16,647 bases of DNA from NCBI GenBank assembly GCA_028565635.1, contig JAOXYB010105603.1, forward strand, positions 1 to 16,647, read 5' to 3'. Numbering within the stretch: position 1 is the stretch's first letter; each line of letters opens with the position of its first letter. The translations under genes and the position numbers were made by a program. Positions 1-8,900 of this stretch are shown piece by piece. The notes beneath the pieces are model-generated. The model was not told the origin of the DNA. It saw nothing but the letters and a program-made list of their open reading frames with translations, and did no database searches. The DNA comes from Phoronis ovalis (Eukaryota > Phoronida > Phoronidae).

Positions 1-598
1 ACACCCTTAAACGTAGATAACGCAATTCGTAAAAATGCAACATTATTACCAGCCTTTCTCGCGGAAACCCACTTAATTACTACTCTTGAAATCATAGTGA
101 CATTAAATTCTGAGTGAATGATCCTCAGGTAGAACTGCAACATTTAAAGTGATTTTAATTTAAAATTTAGTCAGGTAACTTTAATTTTAGAGATAATTAT
201 GTTTATCGTTTATAATTTGTTAGAAAATGCTTTCAAATTATGTATGCACAATACCTATCTGACCTTTGCAGAAACAAAACTTTCAAAATATATCTGTATT
301 GATCTCCATCTTTTATGGTATACTGATGATGGAGATGTTATCAGAAATAATATTATTTTTTTATAAAAGTGAAAAAAGTTACCTGTAGAATTAATTGAAG
401 TATTTAAATGTTTTAATTTATTCTTGTGATGAATCTTAAATTTGTTATATGATAATGAGGTACAAAATTTGTTTGGTTGCTTTTTTATTAGTTTGGTATA
501 AATCAAATTCCACAAGTTGTAAGGGATGGTAATTATGAAACTCGGTGATGTGTGTGTATCAATAGTTTTTCTGTCATTTTGCTTTCCATTCTATTCAC
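1..598. other. Non-coding, probably LHFPL intron; no gene seen
   Basis: AT-rich sequence with no exon I can support on either strand. No upstream LHFPL exon was recognised here, so the rest of that gene should lie further left. The only structure noted is a short hairpin, a 9-bp arm at 302-310 pairing with 327-335. Confidence 0.5.
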
Positions 599-606
599 GG
601 CAAGGG
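599..606. repeat. Left target-site duplication, GGCAAGGG
   Basis: The 8-base sequence GGCAAGGG directly before the left inverted repeat is repeated exactly at 1051-1058, directly after the right one. An 8-bp target duplication is the hallmark of hAT-superfamily insertion. Confidence 0.85.
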
Positions 607-1050
607 CCTGGAAGTCTGACTCAAATATATTACTGGTACCCATGTGCGTGAATGGGATTTTGAAAAAGCCCCTAAATGCATTTCACCATTTTTAAATTTT
701 AACCACTTTTAACTGACTGGAAGAAATTTTAGATACCCTATATGCATTGAGATTTTTTTGGAAAATGCCTGGGAAATGGATGATTATGGGAAATTCAATC
801 AAACTTCGAGACAAAGTTTGGTCAATAGGTTGGCAGTTTTAAAGGGTGGTTTTGATCGATTTCGAAACCCTAAATGCATACAATTAGTCAAATAAGGTAC
901 CCTTTTGTATATTTTATCGAAAAATGTAACCCTAAATGTGTAACACGCATTATATAATTAACATATGCTTTGTTCTTGAAAATCATCCTTTTTACACATT
1001 TTTGTCCATGCACATGGGAACCAGCAATATTTTTGAGTCGGACCTCCATG
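607..1050. mobile_element. hAT-like MITE, 444 bp, 44-bp terminal inverted repeats
   Basis: A non-autonomous DNA transposon. The left end (607-650) and the reverse complement of the right end (1007-1050) match at 37 of 44 positions by hand count; the outer bases read CCTGGAAGTCTGACTC and CATGGAGGTCCGACTC. Perfect 8-bp direct repeats flank it. There is no open reading frame of useful size, so it must have been moved by a transposase supplied elsewhere. The interior carries four copies of a CCCTAAATGCAT-type motif. Superfamily assignment rests on target-site length and short outer ends; the presence of the element itself is well supported. It probably lies in the last intron of the LHFPL gene. 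Confidence 0.85.
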
Positions 1051-1058
1051 GGCAAGGG
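1051..1058. repeat. Right target-site duplication, GGCAAGGG
   Basis: Exact copy of 599-606, abutting the right inverted repeat of the hAT-like MITE. Confidence 0.85.
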
Positions 1059-1378
1059 TGAGTTTTCAATTTTTTTTAGTGGTATTTGAATATTTTGTTG
1101 TCAGATTTTTAATTAGACTTAAGAATTTGTAGTAACACTTGGATCTTCCGCATCAGTGTCACTTTTCCAACTTTTGACTGTTAGACTATGGGACGAGGCG
1201 GTTTTTCTTTTAGTTTCGTGGTCTAATCCAAGATACTCAATGATCAATACTCACCAATAATATTCACAATGCTATACTGAAAATAAATAAACTTGTTTCC
1301 ACTCTGAAATGTTGCTCCATTAGCAACAAAAATTATTATTTTTCGTTGTTTAAAACATGTTAACTTCCTATTTTTCAG
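1059..1378 (+). other. End of LHFPL intron with acceptor site
   Basis: Non-coding sequence ending in a pyrimidine-rich stretch and TTTTTCAG at 1371-1378, a good 3' splice site for the exon that follows. Nothing else recognised. Confidence 0.55.
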
Positions 1379-1611
1379 TTGTTATCATGTTGATGGGACT
1401 CTTTATCTATCCTATGGGATTGGATGCTAACATTGTTGGACTTTATTGTTCTGGAGCGGGAATATACCACTCAGGAGAATGTCATGTTGGATGGGGATAC
1501 ATGTTAGCAATCACTGGTGCAGTCTTATCGTTGTTTTGTCCATATTTATCACACTATACGGATTTCAAATTAAAAGATGATCAACATGAACCTCTTCCAG
1601 TATTTGTGTAG
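1379..1611 (+). CDS. LHFPL tetraspan family protein, last coding exon
   Basis: Terminal exon of a four-pass membrane protein of the LHFPL (lipoma HMGIC fusion partner-like) family. It starts after TTTTTCAG with two bases finishing a split codon, then encodes 76 residues and a TAG stop. The order is: the end of transmembrane segment 3 (VIMLMGLFIYPMG); an outside loop with two cysteines about 12 residues apart (YCSGAGIYHSGEC); GWGY leading into transmembrane segment 4 (AITGAVLSLFCPYL); and a short acidic cytoplasmic tail ending in PLPVFV. The YPxG, C...GxC and GW(A/G)Y pattern is typical of the family. I cannot assign the paralogue; it looks closest to the LHFPL2 and LHFPL6/1 types. Earlier exons are outside the window. 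An initiator Met upstream in the same frame (1357) lies in the intron and is not a real start. Confidence 0.75.
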
Positions 1612-1627
1612 TACTTGACGCAGGACG

Positions 1628-1633
1628 AATAAA
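1628..1633 (+). promoter_or_regulatory. Candidate poly(A) signal AATAAA for the LHFPL gene
   Basis: AATAAA 17 bases after the LHFPL stop. This would make a very short 3' UTR. Further AATAAA hexamers at 2122-2127 and 2171-2176 are alternatives. Confidence 0.3.
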
Positions 1634-4562
1634 GAAAAATTGAGAGAAATGTATTACAACATTTAGTATACTAAATATATTGAAACTGATGCTGGACATC
1701 AGCCTGGCTGGATGAAGAGAATCAAAGATCTTTAAATGTATATACCTCAATAGATCTGAACCAAACGAAATTATCAAAACAAATAACAAAAACTACACTT
1801 TATCCAAAATGTGTTTGAGCTGTCATAATGTAAGTGCAGATCTGTTGGGTTGCATATGGTAGCATTGGCTGGACATTTGATTGCAGTGTCATCTGAATGA
1901 CAATTTGATTATCATGCTCATCTGACACTGTACGTTCATTAAACCGATCATTTAAGGAGGCAATAAGTATTCAAGAGGGGTATACATGTGTCCCCAAAGT
2001 TAAGAAAAAATTGAGTGTGTCCCTATTGTCACTTTCTGCCATATCAATGTGTTTGATGCATGAGTTTTTACATTTTTTTCTGATAATATACTAAAAGTAG
2101 TGCTTTTATGAACATTTATGAAATAAAAACCCAATAGCAGGTGTTTTTGAAAAAACTAATATTCTGTTGCAATAAAACAATCTACTATTTTAATCTTTCT
2201 GAGTGCTGGTAACTAATTTACATACAAATTTATGTTTGTTATGTACATGTACATATAATTTATCACAGTTGAACAAAAGCGCATATACTATCTTAATTGC
2301 AGTTGTAGTAGTATTAAAAGATGAAAGGTGAGTGCATCAAAACAGATAAAAACCATCTGGTAAAAACCTGGTCCATTCGTTAGTCCATGCAGTGCCAAAA
2401 AGTTGTATTCTCGCAACACAGCTATAGCTAATGTAACTTGGTATCTGTTAATAAAACAGCTAGAATACAATTCTATTTACCTATATAACTGGGACATCAA
2501 TCACAGAACAACTAGTAATCGTTTTTCAAAAACAATACATTTATTCCACTCTTATATTCCTTGATAAAAAATATTTTGTGCTGCGTGTCAAGTGAAAAGG
2601 TAAAAATATGATGTTTCATTTGTCTGCGTCATTTTTAAGGTTGTGTCTGTGTCTTTTCAAAGATCTTGGCAAAATTTTATGTCTAGTGATTACAATAGAG
2701 AAAATCATTTTGTCTTTTTAATAGCAAATTGCAGTAAGAAAGCATATTATTTAATTCCAAAAATTGATAAATTGGTAGTAAAAGTTTGTATTTGCTTTAG
2801 AAGCCTCGATCTTGATGAAACAAACTATGAATCATTATTTCTTGTATAATTATGTTATTGTTGGTAATTATTAAATGACAGATGAGATTATCATTTTAAT
2901 GACCAATTGCCTATTACACAACTGAATGCTTGTCTGATCTTAATTAGATCTTGTTTTCATTAATTTGTTTTATTTACTTTGGGATGATACATATTCTAAG
3001 CATATCACTGCTTGAATTTTTATTTAACATCCAGGGTGTATTCAAGTTATTTTGGGTGGTGTAAGCCAGGGGTGAAAACTTTGGATTTGGATTGTATACT
3101 GTTTACTTAATATTTGGAGCACTACTGTTCAAGTTTTGTTTTGCAAACAATTTGGATTGTTAGCATGCAGGTAGTTTTGGATTGCTTCCATATTCCAGTT
3201 GGTCTGTATCATATTTCTAAATTTTGGATTGATACCCCCTTATTAAGATGTCTTTGGTCTGCTACATGAAAAGTTATTAATAAAAACATTATCACCTGAG
3301 CCAACTGAGCTTAAATACATAAAATTTATTCAGAACATCAGTATCAACAGACAAAATATCACAATACATTTTATAGAAGTACAGATAATGACACTAAACT
3401 AACTCATTCAGGTTTGACTTGATTTGTGAAAAAATGCTACAGCTACAACATATTGTCAAGCAAAGATCAGTGTCATAATACTTCATACAACAGGAATCTC
3501 GACACTGCAATTTGCTTTCTTTTATTTGATTGCTGGCATATAAATAAAATATGGCATGACTTTGATCTAGCTACGTTAATTCATACTATGGAACAATAAC
3601 TTATTTTTGAGGTATTTTAAAAAATAATTACTACTAACAATTGATTTTCCACAAACATTCAAAAATAGATTTTAATTATAATGGCAATGACAATCCAATT
3701 AAGCAATTGCTTATAAATTAATGAAAATCAAGCACCAGAATAAAAAAGTAATTAAATGCATCTGATTAAACAATATGGCAGTAAATACATTTATAGTTGT
3801 ATGTCCTGCATAATGCGAGTGTCCTATTACTTTGATTACCATTTCAAATATTTAGAAAATTAATACACTGACTTGTGTTCTCCAGCTACAGTACGTGTTA
3901 CATACCTGAGGTGTGGGAATTGTTGAAAAAAGACTGAGGAATCATTGCTTCAGTGTTTGAGGGAATCCCAATTATAGTTCAGAACATTCTCCCATTTATT
4001 CGCTTCTCTTTATGGAAAGTTGGATAATCAATTGAACATTTGAATTATATAATCTAAGATTTCTTTTCATGAAAATATTCATAACATTGGAAATCATGTA
4101 GGTCAAAATCGAATACAACCTGTATTTTGACCTATATGTGCCTTTCGACTTGCAATGGTTTCTCAGTCTGTGATAGTGTTCAAGATATGAAATTGCTTAA
4201 CCAGTCCAGAAAAAACATATTTGCCAGCTGGTCATATTGGAACTGCAGATTCCATGAGCCCATAATTGAATTTATCTGTAGTATGACCTACATTCACCTA
4301 TGCCTAATAACTGAAGTTCTTATCATGAGATAAAGGAAAGTTAATGGACACAAGCAGGCATGGACAACACTAACTACTAGGCCTTAAAAAGCCTAGACAA
4401 TTTATGGTTGGTACGCACCATTCAATACATTCACTGTGTCGCATTATTCACCTCCCAGAATTTAACTAGGTACAAACAATATTTTATCCTAAGAAACTTG
4501 GAAGAATTCTTGAAGACCAACAATTTTAGTGTCTGACTACATTGCCTAAGGGATGACTAAAC
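1634..4562. other. Intergenic region between convergent genes
   Basis: About 2.9 kb with frequent stops in all frames and no exon or RNA gene I can support. Its first part may be LHFPL 3' UTR. Small structures seen: a short inverted repeat CAGTGTCA/TGACACTG around 1885-1930, four copies of TTTGGATTG at 3086, 3151, 3176 and 3223, and an 11-bp hairpin at 4099-4134. Short open frames at 2643-2849 and 4127-4333 resemble no known protein and have no splice or coding context. Confidence 0.5.
4099..4134. repeat. Hairpin-forming inverted repeat, 11-bp arms
   Basis: TAGGTCAAAAT (4099-4109) and its exact reverse complement ATTTTGACCTA (4124-4134), separated by 14 bases. Function unknown; it may be chance in AT-rich DNA. 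Confidence 0.5.
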
Positions 4563-4876
4563 GTTTTTTTCACACTTTGAATTTAAAAGATTAGTACCAA
4601 CTAATTATTGTACATGGTAATTTAATTACTGTTTGCAAAACAGTGGTGTGGGTTGATATCAATAAGCTGTTTTAACAAGAAAATATTTTTGATTTATACT
4701 TCTACTTATCTCCGGCCCAAATGTTTTTTATTTGACACTTTGAATTTAGCAGATTATTAATAAATAATGTACATAGTAATTTAATTACTGGTTGAAAAAC
4801 AGTGGACAGGTGTGGGTTGATATCAATAAGCTGTTTAACAAGAAATATTTTTGATTTATGCTTCTGCTTTATCTCC
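4563..4876. repeat. Direct tandem duplication, about 160-bp unit, two copies
   Basis: Copy 1 (about 4563-4713) and copy 2 (about 4723-4876) share long identical blocks in the same order: CACTTTGAATTTA, AGTAATTTAATTACTG (TGGT in copy 1), a block through TGTGGGTTGATATCAATAAG, and ATTTTTGATTTAT followed by CTTCT and ATCTCC. Copy 2 has a 5-base insertion (GACAG) before the TGTGGG block and several small indels, so the duplication is not recent. It lies between the genes and no coding function is seen. Confidence 0.85.
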
Positions 4877-5481
4877 CATTTATAGATTGATTTAATAATT
4901 CATTGGCATTTATTAATCTGGTGGTCTAATAGTGCAACTACATTGTACATTCAATTATATTAAAATATCCCAAACATTTCAGTAAAATATAATAATATTA
5001 ATATTAGGTAATTGCACTGGAACAAAATAGCACTGCTTTTCACACACGTCATGGTTTGAAAGCTGTTCACAATAAATGCAAAGTACTTCATCAACTTTGG
5101 TTATTCCCACAAAAATAAATATATATTTTATTAATTACATAAAATTAATATTCAAAACACAATCCAGTTAGCCTCCTGAATCCAAGCAATGAATAGCAAC
5201 TGGTAAAGATGAAGAGAATTCACTCAAAATTGTGAGCAATGTTTTGCACTTACTCAACATTACCACAGTCATATACAAATATTCAAAACAGTTGGAACAG
5301 TCACCTACTCCTCATAAGAATTTAAAATGCAACCCAAGTACAATAATGGACAAACTGCCATACTCAGTTAGTGTGTGCACCCACAAATGATGACAGTATA
5401 TGACTTGGCAGGATAACATTCTTTCAATCAGCACTGATGCTGTCTGGCGACAAAGAAAATTTGAAACTGCATAGACAAATC
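4877..5481. other. Intergenic / possible NF1 3' UTR
   Basis: Non-coding and AT-rich. A second AATAAA on the - strand (5127-5132, read TTTATT on +) would give an NF1 3' UTR of about 460 bases if used. Nothing else recognised. Confidence 0.4.
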
Positions 5482-5487
5482 TTTATT
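5482..5487 (-). promoter_or_regulatory. Candidate NF1 poly(A) signal AATAAA
   Basis: TTTATT on the + strand is AATAAA on the NF1 strand, about 106 bases after the NF1 stop codon. It is followed downstream by a U-rich stretch on the transcript strand. This is a plausible but unproven 3' end; 5127-5132 is the main alternative. Confidence 0.4.
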
Positions 5488-5592
5488 AATTGTAAATAAA
5501 TGCTGTGAAATAAAGATCTTTCTCTAGTAACTGTATTTGCTTATTCAGCTTTATCATTATTCAGGCTAGTAATTAATTACAAATGGCACAAT

Positions 5593-5969
5593 TTATTCAA
5601 ATATTCCTGAAGGTTTCTTTTTACTCTTACGTTTAAAGCTTCCTGAGCGTATCTTTGGTTGCCCATGATTTGCCGATCCATGCCTCATTCTGCCACCATT
5701 TGCTCCCAATGCTAATTCCATGGCCTCTTTATCGGTTGGCGACTGTACACTGTTAACACTTAAACTTGACATAGAGCTTGACATAGTTAACTGTGAACTA
5801 ATACCCAAAGAACTGGGGTAAGGATTCTGAACATCCAAATCATCTCCAGGTAGGCAGGTTTCAACCATAGCTTCTAGACAATTAACAAATAGTTCAGCAT
5901 TATCGTTGCTGACACCTGGATTTTTTGTAAATGGACCAGCAAACCTCCATAGTCCTCCAAAGCCAATAG
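5593..5969 (-). CDS. NF1: NF1 last coding exon (residues 605-728 and stop)
   Basis: The acceptor TTTATAG is at 5975-5970; two bases complete the Ser codon (residue 604) and 124 residues plus TAA follow. It begins [15 protein letters not shown], which aligns with the human [12 protein letters not shown] segment. It continues through [20 protein letters not shown], then a Ser-rich stretch ([19 protein letters not shown]), and ends in a basic RMRHGSAN...[10 protein letters not shown] tail, the counterpart of the human RTRHGSAS...GSFKRNSIKK end. Five to six extra residues (PSGIFE) follow the basic cluster. The stop codon overlaps an AATAAA-like hexamer. Recognition is very secure. Confidence 0.97.
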
Positions 5970-8900
5970 CTATAAAAAAGAGAAAATATATAACAGACCT
6001 TGAAAAATTATATCTATGTATGGCATGTAATTAAAGAAATTAAATAATAATTATATAAAATTACAGAATAAACTACAAGTACATGACATTCCATGTCTGG
6101 ATCATAGTTCTGCCATTTAATACACGAAACTTTGTACAAATAACACCCCCTCCATGCAAAGCATCACATAAAATAAAGTTCATTTCACGTTATTCAAAGC
6201 CACATAACTGATAGTTTAATGGGTAGAAAAACTAATATGCCATTTACTTTTGGTAAAGCTCAAGTAAACACAACAAGGTGACTAACCAACATTTTTGAAT
6301 TATTCTTTAAATTAGATTTCCTTTGCAATGCAATATCAGATAGTATGTGGCTCGAACATTGTAAAATGAACTTAATCAACACCACTGGCCTAGGGACTAA
6401 GGCAAACTATCACGACACAGTTTTCTTATGTAAATATAGCAGAGAGAGGAATTTGTAAGATTTGATGGACCAGTGTTAGCAAGCTTACTTTCAATGACCG
6501 ACAACTGCATTGCTATGTTATTGTAAACCAAGTGAAGCCATATTTAAAGTACATGTTGGCAATGAATTTAGTTTGAATCTACTGGCCTGGATCTTGTTTT
6601 TATTAAAATGTACTTTCAAATAATATTACAAATGCACTCTAAATTTCTAATAAAAAAATTGTAAATCACTGGGTACTTTATGTTTCTTATAAGACCAATT
6701 TTTATGGAGTTATTTGTATTACCTCATTAGCATATTCACAATCAAAAACATATTTTTCAGGTCAATTTCTACTACTTTACTTGAAGATTGATAATTTTCA
6801 TTTTATCGACAGAAGTGTATGTTTTTGGCAAAACAACAAGCTTGCTATATTAGTTGTCTTAACACAATAATATTCACCTATGTAAGTATAGTATAGTTTA
6901 GCTAACATAAATGGGATTTTGTTTCCTTTCATCTACGCTCACGACAACTGAAACCACATCCACAAGAATTGTGGCGTGTATCAAAAGCAGTTTTTTCTCC
7001 TGACAGCAAGTTGTGACATGGAGATAAAGCACTGATTATTTGGACATGATAAAAACATATTTTCATTGATAAGGTATTATAATTAACAATTATAGTTATT
7101 TTGAGCCAATTAAATTAATAATCAACATCAAAACCATAATCACCCTGAGTTCCATATTGCTTTTGTATACTCATTTTACATCCCTGTATTATCATTATTA
7201 GAACTAAGTTCAATCAAGTCTTTTTTTGAAAATCTTTCTTTTTGACATGTATTTGTTACATCATTGACCAGCTTCCATTTTTTTAAATAATTTACACCTC
7301 AATTTTTAGCAATAATTTTTTTTAGTTCTTCCACATACTGAGGACATTTAGGAAAAATAATTATGTTACTGTCTTACACATCAATCCACTAAAAGCTGTA
7401 ACAATTAGTGATTTGCAAAACTTTTGATCTATACACCAAAAACTGATTTTATTTTAATCTAAGTAACAGAGGTACATGTAATATGATGGTTTGTTTCCAA
7501 AGAACTGTAAGCTTCCGATGGTACAATAATATATGCTGAGTCATTGTCTTTGAAAGAAGTTGAAAGAGCACAGTGAAGGAATAAAAATATCACTTGCTTT
7601 GTAATCTGTGCTTTCGTATGTATGCATGCAGTTGTATCATGGGGGTGGTTGAACTTTCCACTCTTTTTCTATCGCTTCTGACATGTTTTCAACTACAGCT
7701 TTGAAAAGACAAAAAATATGCCAGTAATGGGTGTAGGATTGGCTAACTGCATTACATTTGATGGTTTACAAGAGTAAGACAAAAGGGACGTTTTGAGGCT
7801 TTTAATGCACCGCGTAGTAGCTCTTCCCTACACCACTAAATACAACAGCCATACGTTCAAGCATAAAAAATTCATAACAAAAAATAGCTACAACACTGAT
7901 AATGTTTAAGGTAGCACCACTGATTATTATGACAACATGTTGACAACGCTTCCATCACAAGAGACCTAATTAAGATTGCTAGACACAAGGTACAAGCAGC
8001 AACTGAAGTATATGCGTCTGTCATGCTCACTAAAACGTAAAGTAAATGAAAATCCCCAGTACTCCACATTTATAGAGAAGTGTTTGTAAAAGAAATTGAA
8101 AGATTTCCTTTTATTTCACACTTTAACACACGTCACATACGCATACAATTCACTTGCTACTTGTCGCTTGTTTCTAAGAACCTTAAGCTGTCTATTGACT
8201 GGATAGTTTCACCATTATTCATTTGTTCTAACCATCAGAATCTCAGAGAACTACTGGAAGTTATCATCAATATTGTTACAGTTACTACATATTATGTTCA
8301 ACTTGATATAGTAAATGCGTAGTTCTACTATGTTAGGTGCTGTTCCGCACATCGTGATATTTTGCGAACACTGGAGATCACTGGAACTGATGATTTCAAA
8401 AGCTTTCAGTGTAGGGTGACATGAAAATAAACAGAACTTTTTTGGAGTACAGCATCGTTCTTAAGACCGGTGGCCAACATTGTCCAGGTATAGCACCATA
8501 ATTTGGTCTAAACTTCTCCTTAGAAATAAAAATTAGGCCTGCTTCAGTTAAAAATGTGTAACGGCATCCAACTTTGCTAAAGAGAGCAAGTTTAAATCCT
8601 AAGGCATATATTTGTTGTTAAAATGTAAAAACAATCATTGCAATAATTTGGTACATGTGAAATATCCCAAATAGGCATGATTTTGTTGCTTTTTTCGTCC
8701 TTTTTAACATTTTTCGACTAATACCACCTGGTCAAACTGAACAAACAGTTCTTGTGCAGTTGCAAATGAGCATGTTAGCTAAAGAAAATTATAAGGAATT
8801 AGAATTTTATTTTTTTGTCAAACTTGAGGAGACAAATTTCATAAAATCATATGGGTGTTCTGTTTATTTCATGTCACCTTGTACATTCATAGCTGTTTTC

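Noticed and set aside
1357-1378. Initiator Met for the LHFPL frame
   Set aside because: The in-frame ATG lies in the intron before the acceptor; the protein starts in exons outside the window.
2643-2849. 68-residue + strand open frame between the genes
   Set aside because: No family resemblance and no splice or promoter context; open frames of this size are expected by chance over 4 kb.
4127-4333. 68-residue + strand open frame
   Set aside because: No recognisable domain; it begins inside a hairpin and looks like chance.
8080-8322. 80-residue + strand open frame
   Set aside because: It runs through the right arm of MITE copy A and has no protein similarity.
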